Source of the DNA: Hirundichthys speculiger
Taxonomy: Eukaryota; Chordata; Actinopteri; Beloniformes; Exocoetidae
Assembly: GCA_018398805.1 (NCBI GenBank)
Contig: JAGFBZ010000900.1
Coordinates: 186,001 to 250,000, forward strand
Length of the DNA: 64,000 nt
Direction of reading: 5' to 3'
Part shown: positions 36,501 to 47,300 of the stretch, piece after piece
Layout of the letters: every line of letters begins with the position of its first letter
How positions within the stretch are numbered: the stretch's first letter is position 1
Notes under the pieces: generated by a model
Database searches by the model: none
Told to the model about the DNA's origin: nothing
The model's input: only the letters and a program-made list of their open reading frames with translations
Program-made: the position numbers and the translations under genes

Positions 36501-37687
36501 AACTCACTGGCCACTTTATTGGGTTCACCTTGCTAGTACCGGGTTGGACCCCCTTTTGGCTTCAGAACTGCCTTAATGCTTCATGGCAGAGACTCAACAA
36601 TGTACTGGAAACATTCCTCAGAGAGTTTGGTCCATATTGACATGATAGCATCACTCAGTGCTGCAGATTTGTCGGCTGCACATCCATGATGAGAATCTCC
36701 TGTTCCACCACATCCCAAAGCTGCTCTATTGGATCTAGATCTGGTAACTGTGGAGGCCATTTGAGTCCAGTGAACTCATTGTCATGTTCAAGAAACCAGT
36801 CGGACATGATTGGCGCTTTATGACATGGTGCGTTATCCTGCTGGAAGTAGCCATCAGAAGATGGGAACACTGTGGTCATAAAGGGATGGACACAGTCAGC
36901 AACAATACTCTGGTAGGCTGTGGTGATGACATGATGCTCAGGTGGTACTAATGGGCCCAAAGTGTGCCAGGAAAATATTTCCCACACCAGTCTGAACTGT
37001 TGATACAAGGCAGGATGGATCCAGGCTTTCATGTAGTTGACGCCAAATTCTGACCCTACCATCCAAATGTTGCAGCAGACTCATCAGAGCAGCCAGCGTT
37101 TTTCCAATCTGCTATTGTCCAATTTTGCTGAGTTTGTGAGAATTGTAGCCTCAGTTTCTTGTTCTTAGCTGACAGGAGTCGGTGTGGTCTTCTGCTGCTG
37201 TATCCCATCCACCTCAAGGTTGGACGTGTTGTGCATTCAGAGACGCTCTTCTGCAGACCTCGGTTGTAATGAGTGGTTATTTTCGTTACAGTTGCTTTTC
37301 TATCAGCTTGAATCAGTCTGGCCATTCTCCTCTGACCTCTGGCATCAACAAGGCATTTTCGGCCACAGAACTGCTGCTCACTGGATATTTTCTCTTTTTT
37401 GGACAACTCTCTGAAAACCCTAGAAATGATTGTGTGTGAAAATCCCAGTAGATCAGCAGTTTCTGAAACACTCAGACCAGCCCGTCTGGCACCAACAACC
37501 ATGCCACGTTCAAAGTCACTTAAATCACCTTTCTTCCTCATTCTGATGCTGGTTTGAACTGCAGCAGATCATCTTGACCATGTCTACATGCCTAAATGCA
37601 TTAAGTTGCTTCCATGTGATTGGCTGATTAGAAATTTGCATTAACAAGCAGTTGGACAGGTGGACCTAATAAAGTGGCTGGTGAGTG
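36501..37687 (-). mobile_element. Tc1-like transposon, structurally complete
   Basis: The 1187-bp element is flanked by TA at 36499-36500 and 37688-37689. Left end AACTCACTGGCCACTTTATT; right end, as reverse complement, CACTCACCAGCCACTTTATT; the pairing continues through an AGGTCCACCT / GGGTTCACCT block. It encodes one transposase on the minus strand with a single frameshift. The TIRs, TA duplication and DD34E-type protein place it in Tc1. It is the only element here that keeps both ends and an almost full-length transposase frame. Confidence 0.94.
36655..37541 (-). pseudogene. Tc1-like transposase, one frameshift
   Basis: The first part (37541-37056) starts MRKKGDLSDFERGMVVGARR and runs through two helix-turn-helix segments (residues about 10-110) that bind the TIR, up to CSDESAATFG, which contains the first catalytic Asp. 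The second part (37062-36655), in another frame, has FQQDNAPCHKA with the second Asp and PDLDPIEQLWDVVE with the catalytic Glu, about 34 residues apart, as in DD34E enzymes. The break lies near 37056-37062, just after the first Asp motif. The usual Trp before the first catalytic SDES is Cys here. Together about 295 residues, a little short of the family's 340. An intact enzyme would cut and paste the element at TA sites. This copy cannot make it in one frame. Confidence 0.92.
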
Positions 37688-37689
37688 TA

Positions 37690-37849
37690 GATCATTATGC
37701 TTTTTGGGTTTTTTCCTTTCATTTTCTGCATGAGAGTCCTCAAAGTTAAAATGTTACCAATGAAAGTTCTCTCGGATACATTTGCATAATTCCTGCTTTG
37801 AGGTTACTTGGGTCAAAAATGACAGACTGCAAGACAGTGTCGCTAATCA
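37690..37849. other. Short spacer between two Tc1-type elements
   Basis: No feature recognised. It may include the eroded end of the following element. Confidence 0.35.
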
Positions 37850-38540
37850 GCACAAATGGGAGAACAACCTCACTACTTCTACAGCTACGAAGACGGGATG
37901 TCGTGGCCAAGAGCAGTTAATCAAAACACTCGATTAACTGATCAGAAAGTGATCACTTCCTCTACAAAAGCACAACTTTTTTGGTGGAGTATTCAGATGT
38001 GTGTTCATTTAATGCCAAGGAAAAAAGACATCAGCAATGGTCTTAGAGAAGCAGCTCTTGCTGCCAATCAGTCTTTGATGGATTAAAAGGCCATTTTCAT
38101 ACAATGTTCAGTCCATCATTACACAGTGGCAAAAAAGGGAAAAAAAAAGTTCCAGGAAGTTAACACCAAGGTCAAGCTGTGCAATGATCAGAGAAATTGC
38201 AAGAAAACCTGACAGTCACATTTCATAATCTACAGTCCTCAGTTAGTATCTTAAATGTTAAAGTATATGACAGCACAATTTCGAAGAGAGTGCACAATAA
38301 TGACTTGTTTGGGAGGGTTTCCAGGACAAAGTCTCTTCTCTCTGAAACGAAAATGAAAGCCCATCTTAGATTAGCAAAGTTGCATCAGAGCAAACCACAA
38401 GACTACTGGAACGATGTCTTTTGGATTGATGAAAGTGAAAATGTTAAGCCGTAACACACAGTGGTACATTTCGTCGGAAACCAAAAAACAGCATATCAGC
38501 ACAAATACCTGATACCACTTGACGGGCAGGTTGGTACGAG
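37850..38540 (+). mobile_element. Decayed Tc1-like element, family B, 5' part
   Basis: A 5' leader-like stretch (GATTAACTGATCAGAAAGTG) precedes a start-like ATGCCAAGG at about 38011. The homology then runs through CAGCAATGGTCTTAGAGAAG, ACCAAGGTCAAGCTGTGCAA and the catalytic-region start, ending near 38535 after an AGCATATCAGCACAAATACC block. The 3' half, including the second Asp and the Glu, is absent, and no right TIR is present. A minus-strand member of the same family lies at 59850-60680. Confidence 0.78.
38011..38454 (+). pseudogene. Tc1-like transposase fragment (family B)
   Basis: It opens MPRKKDISNGLREAALAANQ, the N-terminal helix-turn-helix start typical of this Tc1 family, then has stops and frameshifts between about 38080 and 38200. 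The frame resumes at 38197-38454 with SVSILNVKVYDSTISKRV and LHQSKPQDYWNDVFWIDESE; the Asp in WIDES is the first catalytic residue. The frame ends just after it. The rest of the catalytic domain is missing, so this is a dead fragment. Confidence 0.8.
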
Positions 38541-39833
38541 CTACACTCATAGTGAGAAAGTAATGATAAAAGTATTTCCTGGATGTTGCTGAGGACAGTA
38601 CTGCTGACTCCAGGCTCTCCTCCTCCTCAAATGATACAACAGCTGTGAAAGAATGATTAATATATGCCATATGACTGAAGTTTCAGCTATCTGACTCACT
38701 TATGTCTTTTATACAGCATTGTGAAGTTTGCTAATATGAGCCCATCAAAGCTACTTCTCATAACAGATGACTTAACAAAACTCCCAAAATGCATTACCGT
38801 TAATAGTAAATGACCTACACTTATTCTAATAAATGAATCAAGCTCATGGGATTTTTGTCAGATTGATTTTCTACATTTTTGCACTGTAAAATAAAAATGA
38901 CATGATATATCATGAACAATTATGTGAGTGAAAAAGTCTGTCCTGCATTATACACATATTGCAGTGCCTCTCCCTGGGCTAATCCATCCCTTTAATTACT
39001 CTCTCATTGCTGCAACCAAAGCTTTCATCAGAGCCCTAAATGTTTCAATCATGGGAAGTTATTTGTAGGAATGGGCAAGAAAGATGGAAAGGAAATGAAA
39101 CGAAATGAAAGGAATATATAGGTAAAGTGCTGTTGGAGACAGCTGGCTGTTTTGCATGCTTGCCATCCATGTAAATTTGACAGATGAATTGTTCATTGGC
39201 ATTCATACATTCATCTTCGGTCATACCTTTGTGATTGGTTTGGTTCAATTTCCATGGCAGGAAAGAGTTATGTCAATTGAGTTCCACTCAGGAAAAAAAG
39301 TGACATCTTCTGCCCCGTCTGTACGGGACTGACATTACATGGGGAACTGCAGTAATTCAAAAATGACACCCTGACATCTGTGTTCAGCACATTCAGATGG
39401 GATAAGTCTGTGTTTTACTTTAATTCACAGATATTAATTCCCGAATGTCTCATCAAGGCCTTGCATTTTGTTAAACAATTAACAATTAATTAAATAAAAC
39501 TTTGAATCATGGCATGAATGCTTGGCTTGTACGTGCACAGTATGGAGAAACACTGAATTGGACGAGTCTGATCATACAAGTAGGACTTCAGTGATGACAT
39601 GTGATATATGTATAGGTGAGAGTGAGGTGATGTGACATGTTTTTAACATTCCCCCCCTCCAAGCAAGCTAGAGTGATGTATCTTTGAAATTAACATATTT
39701 CCCATTAATTTAGAATGTTACCTAAGAATGGAAATGATCAGAATGAATGCAGGACTAAAGACGGTGAAAATAAGATTGTTTTTTAAAAAAAATGGTCAAG
39801 TGTGTCATTTTACCCCAGCTACGGGGTAAACTG
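38541..39833. other. No gene recognised
   Basis: AT-rich sequence with short frames only (38371-38670 and 39045-39248, minus). A C run lies near 39652-39658. No terminal repeats were identified. Confidence 0.4.
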
Positions 39834-42338
39834 ACACAAAGCCCAGATTCCAAGGGAGTAAAGTGATCTGGCTAGGGATAAAATGATCCACTTACTTTTC
39901 CCCACTCTGAATCAAACCTTACAATACTTGTTGTTGTAAAAGTTAGAATCCTGATAACCACTGATTTCATAACTTGTTGGAATACTTAATACTAATTATG
40001 GAGACTGGTCAATTAAGATATTTTTTCTCGATACACTTGTCGGTGACTCTGAACAAACACAAATACAACAAAATATCATTTCAAAATGTTTTATTCACCA
40101 TTCAAATGAGAGAAAAGAACCATTTTCACAGTAGGGGAACTCAGATTAGGACACCTCTCATTCCAGCCTTGAAGGTTGCATTGAAAGATGAAGAGTTGGT
40201 CTCTTCACATGGTTCCTCCAGACCTTGTAGGTTGTGTCAGCTTCCTCACAACATCGCTTTTAGGAAAATGTGCCACATCATTTTGCTTTATGGCAAGGCT
40301 GTAGCTCAGGGTTTGGCCTGTCTTACAGCATGGATGGTGAAAACACTTCAATGGGGAAAATGTCACGATTATATGGGACAATCCCAGTGGACCTAAACCC
40401 AGAGTGATGTTGTGTGGTGTCACTGTTGACATGAAGGCTTGATTCACAACTCCTGCAACCTGGTAGATGGTGACTGTTTTGCCAGGATTTGATCTCATCC
40501 ACCCATCGAGAGCTCGGCTGTTTTGGGGTTTGAACACGGCCACATCCAGAGGCTGCATGCGATGGGATGTGTGAGGTGGGAGAGTGAACAATACCAATGC
40601 TCTTGGCGATTTCTACTGCCCTGAGTGAGATTTGAGCTTTAAGATTATCCATGATCAGCAACATGGGGTGCTCAGGGGTGCAGTGTGTCCTTTATCAGGT
40701 GATCAAGGAACTTAACCCAGGTATCTTCATTCATCCATCCTGTTCTGGTGGAGGTACCCTTCTCTCCTGGAAGTGCATTGATCATAAAGCAGTCTTTAAA
40801 CTTTACTCTGGGAAAGACAAACATGGGAGGTATAGCAACATTCACTGCACAAGCCAGAGTTGCCAGTTTCCCTCTCTCACCCGATGTGATGGAACCAACT
40901 TACCTTTTCCCTCTTTGTGTCATAATTTGAATCAAACAGAAAGTTCAGAATCAATGGAATGTTAGCCTCTGTTTTCAGTCCATGCACTTCATCCACAGTG
41001 CAGGTAACAGGCAACAACATTACAAATAGCAGTTTCAGAATTCTTTCAATAACTAGCTGGTTATTACATTATTACAGGCTACACATGTTAGTCTTGTGTG
41101 TGTGTGTGTCGTTTATCTCACCTGGTGAGGCCTTTGTACTGTATAGACAACCTGTTTCATCCACATTAAAAATCATGTGTGGGGGGAATTTATGTCTGGT
41201 AAAGATAAGGAGAAAGGGAATCCAAACTAATCTTAGACAGATAAAGCAGAATAAAACATTTGCAGTGGAAGAATTAATTCTCTCACCTGTCTATGACTAC
41301 TGCCAGATTATCAAAGAACTCCCCAACAGTCATTTTATTAAAGGCATTATTCCAAGGGATGTTGCTTCTGGAGTTGGGACAGAAAGTCGGCGACGTGCTA
41401 GGAAAGCTGCAGAACCATTCTTGACCTATAGACAATCCATTATTATAAGATTTAGCCTTGTGGGAAGATCAGCCTTAGTTACCATATGATTGTACGAAAT
41501 CACATGATGTCTTGCATACCCTGGCTTACCTGCACACTGCATCTCTTTCCAATAGGCAGGAATAAGGACATGGTTTCTTTCTGCATATTCCTTTATGTGT
41601 TTGGAAAGTTCTGCCTCCATCTCATCCGTGAAAATTCTCTTTGCCTGAGCCACTGCACCCCAGGCTACTGTTTAAGCTTCCCCGTTCTATTTTTTCCTTA
41701 TAAATCTTAGGAGGGTTGATTTATCAATATTTCGAATCTCTTGACACAGCTCTTAAAGACTCCTTCCAGTCCTTGACCTCAGTGGCTGCACTTTCCATCT
41801 CTTCAAGGGAGGTTTTGCCCCAGGTTATTTCCTGTTGTATTTCCTTGGCGTGATGGATTTTTGAAATTGTTTATGACAAGAAAAAAAAAAATCTGTCTTC
41901 CTTTGCCTCTCGGGGAAAAGTGAGACAGTGTCTTACTTTGCTCCATGGCATTTGTCTCACTTTAACCCACCACCGCTTTTTTATAAAAAAAAAAAATAAC
42001 CTCTCTGCGCAATTCAGGCTAATCTTTAGCTTGCATCATAACATCAAATTGATGGTTCAACAATATATGGGATATCGATTTGAATGCTTAAATCAATTAC
42101 CTTTAGCACAAGAGTTAATTATGTTGAAAACAAAAAAAAAAAATTACTTTTACATCCCAAAAATATATTTTTGTACAAAACACGCTTACTACAATACAGT
42201 GGAGTCCTGTTCTTCTTGGCCAAGGTGAAATGGGATGGCCTTGAAAATTAATTGCTTAAATGACCACAGGTGTATTCTATTGCTCAGATACAAGGGTTGT
42301 CTCACATTACCTAATGTCTCAAAATACACCACTCTCCC
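39834..42338 (-). mobile_element. Pogo/Tigger-like DNA transposon, decayed
   Basis: A transposase pseudogene on the minus strand fills about 40205-41860. The right end reads TTGTCTCACATTACCTAATG, then CACTCTCCCC before TA, in inverted form the GGGGAGAGTGG-type end of a common teleost family. On the left, TA followed by CGGGGTAAACTGACACAAAG at 39834 is a plausible partner, with a nearby oppositely oriented GTCATTTTACCCC. A second candidate is TA plus GGGGAACTCAG at 40133. The left limit is therefore uncertain by 300 bp. Superfamily from the protein and the TA flanks. Confidence 0.68.
40205..41860 (-). pseudogene. Pogo/Tigger-like transposase (DDE_1 type), fragmented
   Basis: Pieces in sense order: an N-terminal helix-turn-helix (psq-like) segment at about 41860-41700; RIFTDEMEAELSKHIKEYAE (41653-41426), the lead-in to a CENP-B-like DNA-binding domain; HMIFNVDETGCLYSTKASPG near 41150, where VDETG carries the first catalytic Asp; PPMFVFPRVKFKDCFMINA near 40800; LLIMDNLKAQISLRAVEIAK (40660), where MDN carries the second Asp; PPHTSHRMQPLDVAVFKP (40575), where QPLD gives the third acid; and a tail with STGIVPYNRDIF. 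Several frameshifts separate the pieces, and the two overlapping frames at 40205-40664 are one domain in two registers. All three catalytic acids survive, yet the frame is unusable. Confidence 0.85.
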
Positions 42339-43719
42339 CTACTGAGGTTGCGGTTGTAACACTAAACAGACTGTAGTTGCACAGAAACCTTTGGCACCAA
42401 AACAAACCAAAACTGGAGCATGCATGAAACACATCATGTTTCTTATTTGGAAATATTTCATCATTGATTTAAGTATTATTCTTCTAGAATTTTTTAAGTG
42501 ACTGCAGTGCCACTTCATTTTCATGGCTGTCTATCTCACTCTGCTGCAACGCTCTTTGTTTTCTGGCAGGAGGCGGCAGTTTCCTGCACTCTAGCTGACT
42601 TGCTAAGAGCACAGTCCTCTCTTCCCCTCCAGGCGCTGTTCACAGGCTGGCCCGCTGGGTGCTACTTTGCTTTTCATCACTCTCAATCTTTAAAACATGC
42701 CCAGAGGAGGTAATACTACTGTGCCCAGAAAACAGTTTTCCTTTTAATATCTGGTACACTTCTTTTCTTTGGTCTTTGTCTAATCATTAGACTCTAATGA
42801 GATGACTTTGAAATACTATATAAAAACAGTTTACACTGAAAGGCATATTTGTGGTTGTGTTTTAGAGGCAGCACATAAAACGGAATATAATTAAATTGGA
42901 AATGGGGGGGGTGTTCATCGAACTATCATAAACTCAATTTTCGCTTTTTTTCTTTCAGTCTGCAATAAGTAAAAAAACACTTATGAAGGCGATATGCTTT
43001 GCCTTGCCTGGTGGGAGTTGCAATGTTTTTGTAGCGTGTTTTGTGACACGGCGATATGTCAGTATTGGACAACGGGATAATTTTACCTTTTAAGAAGAAA
43101 CTTAATGTTGCAGTTCCTGTTCTGTCAGAGGCACTGCACAGTTCAACATAGGATTTGCGCAAAGATTACTTTCCTGGTTTTAAATTACAGCCTTATTCGC
43201 ATTAAATAATGAAAAAGATCCTATACTTTATAAAATATACTAAAAACCCATCGTGGATGTATAATGTTCAGTCAAGCTGAACTTAAAATAAGGAAGGCAG
43301 TAAGGAGGTTGAGAAAGACTTTACTTCTGAGTTGTAGGAATAGGAAATATCCAGAAAAACACGTGCTTAACATTTACAGCTTCGTCAATTTGTTTAAGAA
43401 ATGGCAGTCATGTGAATAGTCTATTCATATTCCTCACACTTCAGATTGGTATACACTTTTATAATGAAAGTGTATTGAACCATGGGCGGTGCTATGGACC
43501 GTTCCACGGGCGCATTGTGGTCAACTGAACTCTAACTGGACTTCTGAGGTGCTCCAGTCTTGTTACTCATTTGTCCTTTGTCTCAGACTATTGACCTTTT
43601 CGGGCCAGCCCCCCGGAAGTACCCCGTCCACCATTGCTGGGTTGTGCTAGAGAGCGACACTTTCACCAGCTCGCAGATTAACCAGTGTTTTTCTCTTTAT
43701 ATGAATATATATTTTTATA
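42339..43719. other. No gene recognised; candidate leader of the THAP exon
   Basis: Contains a G run near 42903-42910 and a small inverted repeat, ACACTTT / AAAGTGT, at about 43452-43472 enclosing TATAATG. The GC content rises from about 43480 towards the THAP exon, as expected for a promoter or 5' UTR, but no promoter element can be proven. Confidence 0.35.
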
Positions 43720-43962
43720 ATGTCAATTCGGTCGAGTGGGAGAACATGTTCTGTGATAAACTGTTCCAACAATGGCATGAAAATTCAACAATGGAAGAAG
43801 AAAGCATGCGGAATACACAAGCCTTTACTGCAGGAATACTGCCCTTGTTTGCAGCCATACAGTTTGCACCGATTTCCTGGGCGCACCGACAACCAAGAAG
43901 TTAGGAAGACGTGGGTAAAAAATATCAATAGAAAGGACTTTGTTCCAAATGAATACAGCCGG
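43720..43962 (+). CDS. THAP zinc-finger exon, probably transposon-derived
   Basis: The frame from the ATG at 43720 reads MSIRSSGRTCSVINCSNNG and includes CPCLQPYSLHRFPGR, then W, F and P residues spaced as in THAP domains (RKTWVKNINRKDFVPNEYSR). THAP fingers are C2CH DNA-binding modules near the N-terminus of host THAP proteins and of several transposases. The frame reaches CCGG|GTGAGT, a strong donor at 43963, directly before where the conserved Cys-x2-His-Phe pair would follow, so the last two zinc ligands should lie in a next exon that I cannot find. The insertion carrying WKKKACGIH...CPC between the first Cys pair and the HRFP motif is longer than in human THAP proteins and resembles fish transposon proteins. 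Frame length, motif and donor are seen; transposon origin is inference. Confidence 0.62.
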
Positions 43963-44327
43963 GTGAGTTTTCGTTAACATTCAATCTCGTACTACTCATA
44001 GTCTCGCTGAGAGTCCCGGACGATTCTGGCCGAAAGAACAGCAGTATGAGGCTAATGTAGACCTTGGCACTAGCACAAGTTTTGCATCTGAATGCCTATA
44101 AAACAATGAATGAATGAATGAATTAGGAGAATGATAAAATAGATTATATATAACATTAACACATAGCCTAATTTACCGCTAGCGTTAAAGTTACAGTAGC
44201 ATAATCTTTATGGCTTGTTGACGTTAGTTATAGCCAGCGTTGCAGCGTTCCACAGTTTTTAGTGTTTGGTTATGGGAATAGATCATGCTATTTCCATAAC
44301 CAATCATTAAAAACAGCAATAATCTAC

Positions 44328-44387
44328 CTTCATCTGTAACTGGAGGCCACTGCCTAACATCATCAATCCAAGACATGTCTGTGTTAT
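44328..44387 (-). CDS. Small exon-like piece, minus strand, possible transposon protein
   Basis: On the minus strand an acceptor (CATCTGTTACAG) precedes 60 bp reading NTDMSWIDDVRQWPPVTDEG, followed by GTAGAT as a donor. The W-x7-WPPVT pattern is reminiscent of a segment in fish transposon-encoded proteins that also carry SWIM and YqaJ-like nuclease domains; I hold that link weakly. It faces the THAP exon across about 365 bp, on the opposite strand. No neighbouring exon was identified on this strand. Confidence 0.3.
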
Positions 44388-47300
44388 CTGTAACAGATGG
44401 GTTACTAGGTGGAGCACCGCACACTCCAGTTATGGCGGGGCCACTAGGGGGCGCATGTCCACAATTTTCAAGTCGAAAACGTCAATAGGTGGATTCATTT
44501 CCATGCCCAACTAGTTACTGGCACTAATCCGCCAAACAGAAGAAGAAACTTAAAGAAGAACGTTGGCATTATACCCAAGTGGCAACTATCCAACGTCTGG
44601 GTTGAAGCCAATCATCATTTATTAGATTTTGTTGTGCTGGTAATTGTACTTATAATAGAATCTGTCTGAGTACTACAAAATGCTGCCACTTTTTGATCAC
44701 TTCCAGGAAAGAAAACAAGCGAAAGCAAGCGATACAGATCATTCATTTTATGTCGTTTTCTACCTTCAAACAATCATGGTGTACTACTGGGATGCTGTGG
44801 AGTGTAAATCACACAGAGTCAAAGCAAAGTGGCTGAAAGATCTCTATGCAGAGAAGATGGGAGGCATTATAATCCTGAGGGGAAGGACAAAACGTGAAAG
44901 AAAGTCCACGTGCTGAAGGCTCACAAGAAATTTCAGGTTAAGTTTCCATCATTTTAACAAGGAAAAAGATCAGCACTAATGGTAATCCTGTTTACTCTGG
45001 CTGGAATAACTAGACTTTTAAAAGTCAGAGTTGACTCATTCATACTCTCTTCTTTTATTTCTTTCACAATGAAAAAAAGAATCAAGAGCACAAAAAAAGA
45101 AAAAAGAAGAAATTAGTTTATGTTTTAAAGCCAATTTTAATTGTTATCAGCTAAGTAAAATGTTTGAGCATCAACAAAACATTCTGAAGAACCAAGACCG
45201 ACTCGACTTGGACTTCTTCAGTGAGTTCATATATATGTCCATAAGACATGGTGGGTAATACAATCTTGAAAAGGAGGAGAGTAAATGGCATGTTGATATC
45301 ATCCTTTCAAGTTCTAGAGATAAAAAAAAAGGCCCAAGCTGCACCCTGAAGCAACCCAAACAGCCCGCAGGGAAATTTAGGACTTTGACCCAAATACCCT
45401 TGGAGGTAAGTACAAGGCTTTTAACTAACCATTTTCTCTTTCAAAAAATCCATTTATCTTGAGGTAAACGCTGTGGAGATTTTGTGCGGAGATGCAATAT
45501 GTCTATGCGTGTGTGCGTGCTCTTTATTGCATATTGCACTTTCATTAATTCAGATAAATTATGATAATTTAGTTACAAATGTCCCCAAATCTACATATAA
45601 ATACATAGTTTACATGCATACTAACATGCTTTTATATAAATACTTTCATAACACAGCATAAATACACCTCTAAGCCTACGTGAACATGAAAAGCAAACGA
45701 CAGAAAAGAAGAGAAAGTATAGAATATCCATGGAAATGTTTGAATCCACAGGCGAGTCTCACTTGTTCCAAAGTTTAAGCTCCAGTGGGATATTAGCTTG
45801 ACGGTATCTGTCTGTTGTTATCCATCTATAATCAGCTGACATTGTTTCATCACATTGTCCCCTAAAGAACGTTTGTACTTCTTTCCCAGAGTCCATGGAT
45901 GAAAATGCAACAAGTAGTCCTGTAATTTTTTTTTTATTATTATTAATTAACTGAAATATAATAATGTCTTGTATTTATAATTGAGATTCCCCAGCGAAAG
46001 CAGTGTTTATCAGAGCAACGCTGACTGGTCTCTCCACTATCAGAGCTCATATTAAAGTTCTAAATCAACTCTAATGAGAGTGCACAGGCTGAAATGAAAC
46101 CCGGGCCAGTTCCTATTTGTGCACCACTTTGCTGTGCATTGTAACAGAGCCTCCTGTCCCACTTCCAGCTGCATTTGCGTCAGCCTACACATAATATTCT
46201 GCAGCCCAGCAAAGTGGCTCAATGATGCAGCACAACCCTCACCGAGCTAAGGTTTCTACGTCGCAGCTTTCATTTTCTCTGGTTATTTTTTTTTCTCCTG
46301 CCGGCTGTTTGTTGTGCCCTCTCTCCTTGTTCCCGTTTTTCGCCAGCAAGCAGCAGAGTCAGAACCAGCAGAGAAATTGAAAGGAATGGACTCCTATCAC
46401 ACTATTGTTGGACTATTGTTTCCATATGGACATCTGTGGCCAATCAAGGAGCTAATTTGAAGCAGGGGAAGCTAAAGTGTCTGAAAGGTTTTTATAATAA
46501 TAAAATAGTGCACAAGTGCAAGCACACTTGCACAAATCCTGCTAACCCCTTCTTTATGCATCTGTCTCTTTCCTTTCATTCTTTATATCTCTTGCACAAA
46601 AACCTACAGCGAAATGCCACCTGACCCAGAAGTGCCAAGGAATGAGGTTGCATTTTGCAGCTGTGGTGCGTAAAAGCACTTTGATCATGCTTGATCAGAA
46701 TTTGACACTTCGCAGCCATTTCTCTTTTGCCTGTTAGGGATTTAAATAATGAAGGAACAACCTCTTAAAAAGGTGCTTTGACTTCATCTTCTATTTCATA
46801 TTTCAGTGAGAGACACATTTCCATCTTTCTGCTATAAGTTCATTTGAAGCAGGCGATGCTTGAGGGCTTTCCAATCCGGGTGAGTCTTATAAGGTGAGGT
46901 TACATCAGGCAACCGATTTTAATTGTGTAACTGCAAATAACAGCATTTTCCTGCATTTTCTCCAGTCCTTTTATCTTAAACAATCAAACCTTCTGGTCAA
47001 AAGAGGATAAAAATCTCCTTTAAACTCGCTACAGCCACTCAGGTAGTCCTAATTAATCTAATTATTTTGAAAGTGAAAATCAGAAAATGGGTTCTTTCAC
47101 TGGAAAATAACATAAGGACAATTATCAAACCTCTTTTTTTCTTGCTTTTCTTTTGTGGTCATGTGGGCAGGAAGCCTATTTTGAGAAATAAACGGGAACC
47201 GAGGTTTAGTATTATGGGATATTTTATTAATTTTGCTTTAATCTGAAGTTGTTGGAGGTCAATTCAAGAGTCTTGATATTGGTATGAAGGCGTGAATACA

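Noticed and set aside
37182..37439. Plus-strand frames of 76-85 codons
   Set aside because: Shadows of the Tc1 transposase on the minus strand.
40959..41489. 176-codon plus-strand frame
   Set aside because: It is antisense to the pogo/Tigger-like transposase pseudogene, whose motifs are on the minus strand.
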